A stretch of 6,318 nucleotides of DNA from an uncultured Lachnospiraceae bacterium (GCA_947068385.1 CAMTBF010000230.1:1-6318), one strand, 5' to 3'. Counted from the first letter of the stretch, positions 1 to 6,146 are shown. Numbers and translations: made by a program. Notes: generated by a model not told the origin, from the sequence alone.

Positions 1-2
1 AC

Positions 3-281
3 TATACCCTGCTGGCCCGCACCCTGCAGAAGTGGGCGGACGCGCTGCTGGAGGCCGGGCATGCAGACGAGGCCGTCGTCCTCATGGAATTCGCCGTCAG
101 CACAAATACGGACATCAGCCGGACCTACTGCCAGCTGGCGGACTACTGGGCCGCCCGGGGCAGAGGGGACAAAATCGAGGAGATGATGCGCACCGCGGAG
201 GGCCTGCGCTCCGCCAACAAGAGCGCTATCCTGCGCCACCTGAAGCAGAGCCTGGACGGCATCGTGGGCGTATTGTATTGA
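3..281 (+). CDS. C-terminal part of a TPR-like helical protein (5' end outside window)
   Basis: An open frame runs from the left edge to a TGA at 279-281, giving the last 92 residues. The start lies outside the window; the internal ATG at 84 is not needed as a start because the frame is open and coding-like before it. The residues look wholly alpha-helical: alternating Leu/Ala/Trp/Tyr patterns (for example KWADALLEAGHADEAVVLME, then YCQLADYWAARG) resemble paired helices of tetratricopeptide-type repeats, with G-H-A-D-E-A as a typical inter-helix turn. No catalytic motif is visible. Third codon positions are strongly G/C, like the neighbouring genes. It converges on the radical SAM gene with 4 bases between the stop codons and no obvious terminator. 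The TPR assignment is by eye; I do not recognise a named family. It could equally be the tail of a larger helical regulator. Confidence 0.75.
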   Translation, partial: YTLLARTLQKWADALLEAGHADEAVVLMEFAVSTNTDISRTYCQLADYWAARGRGDKIEEMMRTAEGLRSANKSAILRHLKQSLDGIVGVLY

Positions 282-285
282 CTTT

Positions 286-2109
286 TCAGTCCCCGATCGT
301 CTGCGCTGCGGCTTCCCATGTCAGGGGATCGCGCCTCCGGTAATCGAACAGCACAAATGTATGCTTCGGGCCTTCCCCGGCCCCGTAAGCGGCATATCCT
401 TCCGCCATCCGGTCAATGTCCCATACCGGATAGGCAAAGGGCTCCAGGTGGGTCATCCTGGCAAGCTGCCTGCTGTCGAACCCTTCGTAGTCCGGCAGGT
501 ATCTGCGCTTCTGCTCCTCCTCCCTGTAAAAGCTTCTCGCGGCCTCCTTCCAGGCCGAAATGTCCGGGGCGAATCCCGGCCTGCTCTTTGCGTTCTCCCT
601 CAGATACAGGTCATAGGTCAAAAGCTCCCTGTACGCCTCCCTCCGCCTCGGGTCGCGCCTCCCGGCAAAGTCCAGCAGCGCCTGGTATCGGTAGGCCCGG
701 GCCGGGCTGGCCGTAAGATAGCCCTTCTCCTCATAGAACTCCGCCAGCGCCCCGTACATGGCAAAGGGGCCGGGGAAGGCCTTCTCCAGGAAGGGCAGGG
801 TATGGGTGAACTGGCCGCTGTTGTAGTACAGCTCCACCATCTCCTCGATCCGCTTCAGCCGCAGCACCTCCTCATAGGAGAGCCAGTCGGTGCACAGCAC
901 CTCGTAGGGGGGCTGCTCCAGGTAGCGGATGCCGTACTCTGCGGCCCGCTCCCACATCTCGGAGCCCTTCAGCACCTTCAGGAAGCCAAGCTGCAGCTGA
1001 TGGGGGCGCATACGGTAGACCCGGTCAAAGGATTTCCCGAAGCTCTCATAGCCCTCATAGGGGAGCCCGGCTATCAGGTCCAGGTGCAGGTGCACGTTCC
1101 CGCCCCGGCGGATGGCCGCCACCGCGCTTTCCAGCCGCTCCAAATCCGCGGTGCGCCGGATGGCCTCCAGCGTCCCGGGGTTCACCGTCTGGACGCCGAT
1201 CTCCAGCTGCGCCAGCCCCGGGCGGAAGCGGTTCAGCAGCTCTATCTCGTCCTCCCGCAGGAGGTCGGCGGAGATCTCAAAGTGGAAATTTGTGACACCG
1301 TTGTCATGTTCCAGAAGGTATGTCCAGATTGCCATGGCATGGGAATGGCTGCAGTTGAAGGTGCGGTCTATGAATTTCACCTGCCTGACCCGGTGGTCCA
1401 GGAAAAACTGCAGCTCCCTCTTTACGATATCCATATCCCGCAGCCGCACCTGTTTTTCTATGGAAGAGAGGCAGTAGCTGCACCGGAAGGGACAGCCCCT
1501 GCTGCTCTCGTAGTACAGGATCCGGTTCTCGAAAGGGGCCAGGTCATCGTACAGGAAGGGGATGGCGCTCAAATCCGTCAGGGGGCGGCACGGGGTATAG
1601 CCTGTGGGGAGGCACAGGCCGGGGATGTCCGCAAGCCCCAGGGCAGGGCCCGCTTCCCGGCGGCCCGCATCGTCCACGCCCCTGGGTTCCGCACCCTCGC
1701 TCTCTGCTGCCCTGGGGCCTTTTACATAATAGTCCAGAAGCTCCCGGAAGGTAATCTCTCCCTCGCCCACCATGATGCCCGCTACCTGCGGATATCCCCT
1801 CAATATGACATCCGCGTCATATGAGACCTCCGGGCCGCCCAGCCAGAGCGCCGCATCCGGCAGGAGCTTGGGCAGCTCCCCCAGCAGCTCCCGCACCAGC
1901 CGCCAGTTCCATATATAGCAGGAAAAGCCGATGGCGTCCGGCCTCCTGGCATAGATGTCCGCAAGGATCTCCGCCATGGGCTGGTTGATGGTATATTCCG
2001 CCAGCTCCACATGCCGCCGCAGCCCCTCCCCCGCGCAGGCCCGCAGGCTGTAGACGGCGGGGTTGGAATGGATGTATTTGGCGTTCACCGCCACCAGCAA
2101 AAATTTCAT
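286..2109 (-). CDS. B12-binding-domain radical SAM protein with DUF4080-like C-terminus
   Basis: The 607-residue product combines three parts. Residues 1-130 are a Rossmann-like cobalamin-binding-type domain, with LGGPEVSYD near 90-98 and GEGEITF near 115-121. Residues about 195-390 are a radical SAM barrel with the cluster motif C206-x3-C210-x2-C213, then VKFIDRTFN (244-252), EIGVQT (303-308) and HLDLIAGLP (342-350). The remainder, from about 395, resembles DUF4080. Family knowledge predicts a 4Fe-4S cluster bound by the three Cys and SAM cleavage to a 5'-deoxyadenosyl radical in the cytoplasm. The canonical DxHxxG cobalamin motif is not evident, so B12 binding is uncertain. The substrate is unknown. 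The ATG at 2109 is chosen because AGGAGG lies 5 bases upstream and the B12-type fold begins at once; the longer frame to 2229 only overlaps the upstream gene. Residues about 130-158 are an Ala/Glu/Gly/Arg-rich linker. It is the last gene of the apparent operon, 14 bases after the metallophosphoesterase. Confidence 0.93.
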   Translation of the reverse strand: MKFLLVAVNAKYIHSNPAVYSLRACAGEGLRRHVELAEYTINQPMAEILADIYARRPDAIGFSCYIWNWRLVRELLGELPKLLPDAALWLGGPEVSYDADVILRGYPQVAGIMVGEGEITFRELLDYYVKGPRAAESEGAEPRGVDDAGRREAGPALGLADIPGLCLPTGYTPCRPLTDLSAIPFLYDDLAPFENRILYYESSRGCPFRCSYCLSSIEKQVRLRDMDIVKRELQFFLDHRVRQVKFIDRTFNCSHSHAMAIWTYLLEHDNGVTNFHFEISADLLREDEIELLNRFRPGLAQLEIGVQTVNPGTLEAIRRTADLERLESAVAAIRRGGNVHLHLDLIAGLPYEGYESFGKSFDRVYRMRPHQLQLGFLKVLKGSEMWERAAEYGIRYLEQPPYEVLCTDWLSYEEVLRLKRIEEMVELYYNSGQFTHTLPFLEKAFPGPFAMYGALAEFYEEKGYLTASPARAYRYQALLDFAGRRDPRRREAYRELLTYDLYLRENAKSRPGFAPDISAWKEAARSFYREEEQKRRYLPDYEGFDSRQLARMTHLEPFAYPVWDIDRMAEGYAAYGAGEGPKHTFVLFDYRRRDPLTWEAAAQTIGD

Positions 2110-2114
2110 TTTCC

Positions 2115-2120
2115 CCTCCT
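2115..2120 (-). promoter_or_regulatory. Ribosome binding site setting the radical SAM start
   Basis: AGGAGG on the minus strand, 5 bases before the ATG at 2107-2109. It lies in the 14-base gap after the metallophosphoesterase stop. This decides for the 2109 start over the in-frame ATG at 2229, which lies inside the upstream gene. Confidence 0.8.
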
Positions 2121-2123
2121 GGC

Positions 2124-2978
2124 TCACAGCCCGAACCGCTCCGCCAGCTTCTCCCATTCCGATTCCGGCACCTGCGGCATGGAGGCCAGGCCCATCTCCT
2201 TTGCCCGCGCCTCCATGGCCAGGATGCATTTGAAGAAATAGTTGACGCCCGTCACAAGGCTCTTTTTGATTGCACGGTTTAGGGTCATGCCCATCTCGTC
2301 CACGCCGCTCTCGGTAAAGTCCCGCAGATAAGCCTCCACGTCATAGGGGATGGACAGGAATTCCGCCTCCCATTTTTCTGACACTCCTGTCAGTATGGCG
2401 AACTGGGCCCTCCGCCCCACGCCGTCTACGGCAAAGCCCAGGGAGCCGGGGTTGATATAGGTGGTTCCGAAGCGGCTGTCAATCTCCTGGTGGTGGCTGT
2501 GCCCGCCCAGCAGATAGGGATAAGAAACCTCCTTCAGCACCTTCTCCTTCAGGCCCGGCTCCTCGTGGACATTCCCCCGGACCCGGCCCGGGGTGCCGTG
2601 GCACAGGTACAGGGCGGGGCAGCCCTCCAGGCACAGCTCCCCCTCCGTGGGGAGGGAGGCGAAAAACGTCAGGTCTGTCTCCGTCATATGCTGTAATGTA
2701 TAGAACAGCGTGCCATTGGAGGATGAGGGCTTCCAGCCTTCTCTATTGTCTCTGTTGTTCAGGAGGTAGTCCTCCCTGTTGCCCCGCAGCATCCAGCACT
2801 CATAGCGTCTACGCATCTCGTACAGAAGGGCCATGGTGCACTCCGGGTAGGGGCTGTCCGTCACGTAATCCCCCAGACAGATGATGCCCTCCACCGGGTG
2901 CCCGGCGATGTATTGCAGAAAGGCCTCCAGGGCCTTGTAGTTGCCATGGACATCGCTGATCAGCGCGATTCTCTTCAT
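2124..2978 (-). CDS. Metallophosphoesterase (calcineurin-like, YfcE/MJ0936-type)
   Basis: A 284-residue cytoplasmic phosphoesterase. The di-metal site is complete: D9 and H11 in SDVHGN, D37 in LGDYVTD, N67 in RGNRED, H127 in LCHGTP, and H160/H162 in GGHSHH. It should therefore hydrolyse phosphomonoesters or phosphodiesters using two metal ions such as Mn2+; the substrate is not predictable. The tail beyond about residue 200, ending in a helical Glu/Lys-rich segment, makes it longer than minimal YfcE-type enzymes, and it may shape specificity. The ATG at 2978 is chosen because AAGGAGG ends 6 bases before it and the first beta strand with the DxH motif follows directly. The longer frame to 3032 adds only an Arg-rich stretch that overlaps the previous stop. 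It sits between the kinase-fold gene (50-base gap) and the radical SAM gene (14-base gap), which suggests co-transcription and a possible kinase/phosphatase pairing. Confidence 0.93.
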   Translation of the reverse strand: MKRIALISDVHGNYKALEAFLQYIAGHPVEGIICLGDYVTDSPYPECTMALLYEMRRRYECWMLRGNREDYLLNNRDNREGWKPSSSNGTLFYTLQHMTETDLTFFASLPTEGELCLEGCPALYLCHGTPGRVRGNVHEEPGLKEKVLKEVSYPYLLGGHSHHQEIDSRFGTTYINPGSLGFAVDGVGRRAQFAILTGVSEKWEAEFLSIPYDVEAYLRDFTESGVDEMGMTLNRAIKKSLVTGVNYFFKCILAMEARAKEMGLASMPQVPESEWEKLAERFGL

Positions 2979-2984
2979 CTTAAG

Positions 2985-2990
2985 CCTCCT
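2985..2990 (-). promoter_or_regulatory. Ribosome binding site setting the metallophosphoesterase start
   Basis: AGGAGG on the minus strand, 6 bases before the ATG at 2976-2978. It rules out the upstream in-frame start at 3032, which would overlap the end of the kinase-fold gene. Confidence 0.8.
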
Positions 2991-3004
2991 TGTCTCCTCC
3001 CACC

Positions 3005-3021
3005 GCCGCAGCCGGTGCGGC
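3005..3021 (-). other. GC-rich intercistronic hairpin, not a terminator
   Basis: Minus-strand GCCGCA pairs perfectly with TGCGGC around a 5-base loop (CCGGC). It falls in the 50-base gap between the kinase-fold stop and the metallophosphoesterase ribosome binding site. No T-run follows in the direction of transcription, so rho-independent termination is unlikely. It could affect mRNA stability or relative expression of the two genes. A 6-pair stem in GC-rich DNA can also arise by chance. Confidence 0.35.
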
Positions 3022-3028
3022 CTGCGCG

Positions 3029-4042
3029 TCACATGCCCTTCTCATGCAGAATTTCCTCAGCCAGCGCCAGCGCATGGGTGTAGTAATAGTCGAACACCTC
3101 GTCCCTGGCCTGGGAGCTGTCCAGCAGGTCGCTCTCGATGAACTCGATGTACTCGTTCAGCACCGCCAGGCGGACGTCCGCCAGATACCGCTCGTGGGGA
3201 GGCTTATGCTCCAGCAGCTCATATGTCCTTTCCACGAACAGCTCCTTATGGGCCCGGGTCATGTAAAAAGGGAACGTCCGCCTGTCCTCGGTGCCGTGGG
3301 CTATCATCCTGGCGATGTCCAGAGAGTAGGGCATGATGCCGCCGAAGGCCCAGTCCACCAGGGTCACCTTCCCGTCCCGGAAAATAGCGTTGAACTGCAG
3401 GAAGTCCCCGTTGGAGAGCGTCCTTGGGCAGGTGAGCTGGCGCTCCAGGAAACGGTCATAGGCCTCCTTCAAGACCGGCTCCCCCTTCAGGCATTCCGCC
3501 CTTTTATTGATCCGCTTCCAGTAGCGCTCGAACCGGTCATCCTGTCTCTTCCGGGCAAAATCCGCCTCGTCCTCCTGCCAGTAGCGGTTGGCGATCCGGC
3601 TGATGCTCTCGGCGCAGGCAAGCCCCATGTCCGGCGCATATTCCCGCAGATCCGTCCCCGGCACGTACTCGATCAGGATCCACTGCTTCCCGCCCCACCG
3701 GGCGCTGCCGAAATAATCCGGGGCCGGAAGCCCCTGGCCCTTCAGGAAGCGCTCATACACGCCGATTTCCGCGTCATCGGACTTCTTCAGCACATAGCAT
3801 TTCCCTCCTGCCGTAATCTTATATACGTTGTAGCGGTTGACCTCGCCCTCCCCGTCGTCGCAGAACCGCTCCGCCAGGATGTCCGGGCCTTCCGCCTCCG
3901 GGGCATCCGCCTCCAGGGCCGGGGCGTTCTCCCGGGCCTGCGCGGAAGCAGCATCCCTGTCATGCCGATCCAAGATCTCGCTTACCAGCCGCCCGAAGGG
4001 AATCTTTTCATTTGCCACTTTCTCTGTATACAATCCCCGCAT
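3029..4042 (-). CDS. Phosphotransferase of the aminoglycoside phosphotransferase (APH)/choline kinase fold
   Basis: A 337-residue protein with kinase-like landmarks. These are a likely ATP-binding lysine in YVLKKS (K86 or K87), a hinge-like ILIEYVPGTDL (122-132), the catalytic loop NGDFLQFN (D213, N218), and the metal-binding D230 in LVDWAFGG. APH-family enzymes usually have H-G-D at the catalytic loop; here it is N-G-D, with Asp and Asn kept, so activity is plausible but not certain. The family phosphorylates small molecules (aminoglycosides, choline, sugars, amino acid derivatives) with ATP or GTP. This member's substrate is unknown and there is no reason to call it a resistance gene. Residues about 30-52 are Ala/Glu/Asp-rich and probably a flexible insert. 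Start choice: the ATG at 4042 has GAGAGGGGG six bases upstream, whereas the ATG at 4048 abuts that site and TTG at 4066 overlaps the previous gene. It begins 13 bases after the EF-Tu domain II gene. Confidence 0.87.
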   Translation of the reverse strand: MRGLYTEKVANEKIPFGRLVSEILDRHDRDAASAQARENAPALEADAPEAEGPDILAERFCDDGEGEVNRYNVYKITAGGKCYVLKKSDDAEIGVYERFLKGQGLPAPDYFGSARWGGKQWILIEYVPGTDLREYAPDMGLACAESISRIANRYWQEDEADFARKRQDDRFERYWKRINKRAECLKGEPVLKEAYDRFLERQLTCPRTLSNGDFLQFNAIFRDGKVTLVDWAFGGIMPYSLDIARMIAHGTEDRRTFPFYMTRAHKELFVERTYELLEHKPPHERYLADVRLAVLNEYIEFIESDLLDSSQARDEVFDYYYTHALALAEEILHEKGM

Positions 4043-4048
4043 GGCCAT

Positions 4049-4057
4049 CCCCCTCTC
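4049..4057 (-). promoter_or_regulatory. Ribosome binding site deciding the kinase-fold start
   Basis: Minus-strand GAGAGGGGG precedes two close ATGs (4048 and 4042). Spacing is zero to the first and six bases to the second, which favours 4042. The site overlaps the last two bases of the upstream stop codon, consistent with coupled translation. Confidence 0.6.
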
Positions 4058-4463
4058 AATCCTCAAATCCGGTTATGCTCTCCAGCACGTCTCCCCGGCC
4101 CACGCCGTTTTTCCCCACATCCAGCAGCAGCCCTACATTGTCCCCCTGCTTCGCCATGTCCATCATCTTCCGGAACATCTCTATCCCTGTGACGGCCACG
4201 TCTCTGCCACTGCCGTCCATGCGCCTCAGCCGCACGATGTCCCCCACGTTGACGGAGCCGGACTCCACCCGCCCCGTGACGACAGTGCCACGGCCCGTGA
4301 TGCCGAACACGTCCTCCACCGTGATGCGGAAATCCTTCTCTGTGGCGGCTCCGTTTCCCCCATAACCGTCAAAGCCGCCATACAGCTCCCCGTCCCGGCT
4401 CCTGTCCCGGCGGTACGTGCCGTCATCCCTGTCTTTCTTCCTGAATATGTCAAGCAGTCCCAT
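4056..4463 (-). CDS. Free-standing EF-Tu domain II-like protein (no GTPase domain)
   Basis: A 135-residue protein. Residues 45-130 match the second (beta-barrel) domain of translational GTPases, closest by eye to EF-Tu: RITVEDVFGITGRGTVVTGR (46-65), VNVGDIV (71-77), VTGIEMFRK (91-99) and GDNVGLLL (107-114). Full EF-Tu is about 395 residues; here the G domain (Walker A, DxxG, NKxD) and domain III are absent. Residues 1-44 are instead a short MGLLDIFRKK segment plus an Arg/Asp/Gly/Tyr-rich linker. It has a clear start (AGGAGG six bases before ATG), a normal stop and its own promoter, so it does not look like a broken tuf fragment. In EF-Tu this domain contacts the 3' end of aminoacyl-tRNA, and the Glu of the VEMFR-type motif is kept here (E95). 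Binding of tRNA or of another ligand is inference. Automated pipelines may misname it an EF-Tu/IF-2/RF-3 family GTPase. It leads the four-gene unit. Confidence 0.9.
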   Translation of the reverse strand: MGLLDIFRKKDRDDGTYRRDRSRDGELYGGFDGYGGNGAATEKDFRITVEDVFGITGRGTVVTGRVESGSVNVGDIVRLRRMDGSGRDVAVTGIEMFRKMMDMAKQGDNVGLLLDVGKNGVGRGDVLESITGFED

Positions 4464-4469
4464 TTGCTT

Positions 4470-4475
4470 CCTCCT
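4470..4475 (-). promoter_or_regulatory. Ribosome binding site of the EF-Tu domain II-like gene
   Basis: AGGAGG on the minus strand with a 6-base spacer to the ATG at 4461-4463. It is extended on the 5' side by GAGG. Near-optimal strength supports this small gene as genuinely translated. Confidence 0.8.
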
Positions 4476-4513
4476 CTTTTCCGGGTGTGAATCCGGGATG
4501 CGTATTGGAATCT

Positions 4514-4542
4514 ATTGTATCAGCATTCCCGCATTTTATCAA
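4514..4542 (-). promoter_or_regulatory. Sigma-A promoter for the four-gene unit, overlapping the ATPase 3' end
   Basis: Minus-strand TTGATA (4537-4542), a 17-base spacer, then TACAAT (4514-4519), each one mismatch from consensus. TGA directly before TACAAT forms an extended -10 (TGn), and those three bases are the ATPase stop codon (4520-4522). A start near 4507 would give a leader of about 44 bases before the EF-Tu domain II-like ATG. The position suggests that the four downstream genes can be expressed independently of the ATPase, while readthrough remains possible because no terminator is seen. Confidence 0.62.
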
Positions 4543-6010
4543 TTCTTTTCGGCACCCGCATGCTGGCTGCTTTCTGTGCCGATTCCGGTAGCCCTCTGAC
4601 CACATGAATCTCCTGGATCAGGATCGGCCCTCCGCTCTCTCCGGCCAGCTCCGTCAGCCTGGGCGTAAAGCCGCTTCTGCTGAATACGCCATACAGAACC
4701 CCATAGCCGGGAAAGGCGCCGCGTATCTCCCGGGAGACGGCCACCTTCTCCTTCAGGGCAAAATATACAGGGGCGTCCACAGGCTTTTTATGGTACTTGC
4801 ATTCCCCGGCGAATATCCTCCTGTTCCGATGGTCTACAGCCATGACGTCGATCTGGGCGTCGTTGTCATAGTCGTTGCTCCAGTAGGAGCCGACGCGGGA
4901 GGGCAGGAAATCCACCTCCCCTCTCCGGCAGAGGCTGGAAAAGATTTCCCTGCAGATGTCCTCATAGGCAAATGCCGCGAATCTCTCCACAAAGTCCTTG
5001 TCCAGCTCGTCCAGGACGATCTGCCTATTGTCCAGCTCCAGCTCCCCTTTATAGGGATAGATATAGCGGAACCAGAACCGCAGGAAGCCGTCCGCGATGA
5101 AGTACAGTCCCTTCCTGGACTTTTCCGGATTCTTCTCCGTGACCGGCGTCTGCTTTTCGATGAACCCCAGATCCGCAAGGGTGGCCAGATAGGGCGTCAG
5201 CGCGGACGTCTCCTGTCCCAGCACGCCTGCCAGCTTCCCCAGTTTGTGGCTGCCATCGGCGATGGCTTTGATGATGGAGAAATAGTTCACCGCTGTCATG
5301 GATTCGCTCTTCAGCAGAAAGTAAGGTTCCTCATAGAGAAAGCCGTTCTTCGACAGGACCGTGTCCATGAGCTGCCGCCGCAGTTCCCGCCCGTCCTGAA
5401 AGAATTCCAGATACTTGGGGACGCCGCCGGTGACGGAATACTGCTCCACCGCCTCCGAGAAGGTCAGAGCCTGCGCCGCGTAAACCTCCGTAAAAGGCAG
5501 GGGAGCCAGACGGATCTGCGCCGTCCGCCGCCCATACAGGGGGCTGTCGTAGGAAAGGGCGTGTTTTTGCATCATGCCCATCAGGGAGCCGCAGAGAATC
5601 ACCATGACTGCGCTGTCCTTCAGCAGCTCGTCCCATGCGTTCTGCAGGATGGAGGGGAATGCCGGGTTCGCCCTGACCAGGTAGGGAAATTCATCCAGCA
5701 CCAGGACCTTCTTCTCCTCCGGCCTGTACTCGGCTATCACCTGGAACAGGTCCAGCCAGTCGCCGAAGGCCGCCTTCTGCAGCAGGCTGTTCCCGGTGGC
5801 CCGCGCCACCACGCCGGCCAGCCGCTTCATGCTCTGGCCCTCCAGCTCCTCCGTGGCGAGGAAATAAAAGGCCCTCTTTCCTTTCAGGAACTCCTTGATC
5901 AGGGTGGTCTTGCCCACCCTCCGCCGCCCGTAGATTACCACGAAGCTGCTGTCCCGGCTGTATTCCTCGTTCAGTTTCGCTAATTCGGCCTGCCTGCCTA
6001 TGAATTGCAT
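4520..6010 (-). CDS. AAA-type ATPase (ATPase_2/DUF234 family) with C-terminal PD-(D/E)xK-like domain
   Basis: A 496-residue protein. Residues 1-12 are the usual family opening FIGRQAELAKL. The Walker A motif is GRRRVGKTT (28-36, with K34). Walker B is VLVLDEF (102-108, D106/E107). A sensor-like VILCGS lies at 137-142, and an LYGRRT motif at 158-163 has likely trans-acting arginines. A winged-helix segment follows around 240-300, then a DUF234-type domain whose D388, E403 and K405 (IDVMAVD, then GECKY) fit a PD-(D/E)xK nuclease core. Such ATPases are common in archaea, Bacteroidetes and clostridia. Their role is poorly known, with DNA processing or mobile-element functions suggested for some. 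ATP hydrolysis is well supported; DNA cleavage is inferred from the motif. The start has GGAGG seven bases upstream. The gene has its own promoter and is separated from the next gene by 56 bases. No signal peptide or membrane segment is seen. Confidence 0.94.
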   Translation of the reverse strand: MQFIGRQAELAKLNEEYSRDSSFVVIYGRRRVGKTTLIKEFLKGKRAFYFLATEELEGQSMKRLAGVVARATGNSLLQKAAFGDWLDLFQVIAEYRPEEKKVLVLDEFPYLVRANPAFPSILQNAWDELLKDSAVMVILCGSLMGMMQKHALSYDSPLYGRRTAQIRLAPLPFTEVYAAQALTFSEAVEQYSVTGGVPKYLEFFQDGRELRRQLMDTVLSKNGFLYEEPYFLLKSESMTAVNYFSIIKAIADGSHKLGKLAGVLGQETSALTPYLATLADLGFIEKQTPVTEKNPEKSRKGLYFIADGFLRFWFRYIYPYKGELELDNRQIVLDELDKDFVERFAAFAYEDICREIFSSLCRRGEVDFLPSRVGSYWSNDYDNDAQIDVMAVDHRNRRIFAGECKYHKKPVDAPVYFALKEKVAVSREIRGAFPGYGVLYGVFSRSGFTPRLTELAGESGGPILIQEIHVVRGLPESAQKAASMRVPKRIDKMREC

Positions 6011-6017
6011 GTCTGTA

Positions 6018-6022
6018 CCTCC
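6018..6022 (-). promoter_or_regulatory. Ribosome binding site of the ATPase gene
   Basis: Minus-strand GGAGG, part of GGGAGGT, seven bases before the ATG at 6008-6010. It supports this start; the family's N-terminal motif follows immediately. Confidence 0.75.
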
Positions 6023-6039
6023 CTGGGCGCTATGGTCTA

Positions 6040-6080
6040 TAGATTATGATATTTAGATAATTCTTTTTATGATAAATCTA
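6040..6080. repeat. Imperfect AT-rich inverted repeat at the ATPase transcript start
   Basis: TAGATTATGATA (6040-6051) is the imperfect reverse complement of TATGATAAATCTA (6068-6080), with one bulged base, one mismatch and a 16-base centre. It covers the predicted start site (near 6079) and early leader of the ATPase transcript, where an operator or a weak leader hairpin could act. TATGAT is also repeated directly at 6045 and 6068. AT-rich sequence makes chance dyads common, so function is uncertain. Confidence 0.4.
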
Positions 6081-6085
6081 TTTAT

Positions 6086-6113
6086 ATTATACCCCTTTAA
6101 GGCTTGTTGTCAA
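6086..6113 (-). promoter_or_regulatory. Consensus sigma-A promoter of the ATPase gene
   Basis: Minus-strand TTGACA (6108-6113) and TATAAT (6086-6091), both perfect, with a 16-base spacer. The predicted start is near 6079, giving a leader of roughly 70 bases before the ATG at 6010. Perfect hexamers imply strong intrinsic activity, so the gene is either well expressed or repressed by a factor acting at or just after the start site. Confidence 0.7.
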
Positions 6114-6146
6114 TCATTTTGGTGTAAAGCCATACCGCATCTATCG

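Noticed and set aside
361..1824. Long plus-strand open frame opposite the radical SAM gene
   Set aside because: It is antisense to a gene with clear radical SAM motifs. Its translation is rich in Pro/Gln/Leu/His with no recognisable domain, as expected for the reverse strand of GC-rich coding DNA, and it has no ribosome binding site of note.
2110..2229. 40-residue N-terminal extension of the radical SAM protein
   Set aside because: It lies mostly inside the metallophosphoesterase gene, is Gly/Ala-rich without family similarity, and the ATG at 2109 has an ideal ribosome binding site.
3029..4042. Antibiotic resistance kinase
   Set aside because: The fold is that of the APH superfamily, but it has no visible similarity to a particular resistance enzyme, and its operon context is not resistance-like.
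2990..4192. Long plus-strand open frame opposite the kinase-fold and EF-Tu domain II genes
   Set aside because: It crosses several real minus-strand genes and their control sites, and its composition is shadow-like. The minus strand has identified domains and ribosome binding sites.
4482..4498. CCGG...CCGG hairpin in the leader of the EF-Tu domain II-like gene
   Set aside because: It has only four pairs with a long loop and no T-run, too weak to call a terminator or riboswitch.
4604..5983. Long plus-strand open frame opposite the ATPase gene
   Set aside because: It mirrors the ATPase almost exactly, and its translation is a Gln/Leu/His/Pro-rich shadow without motifs.
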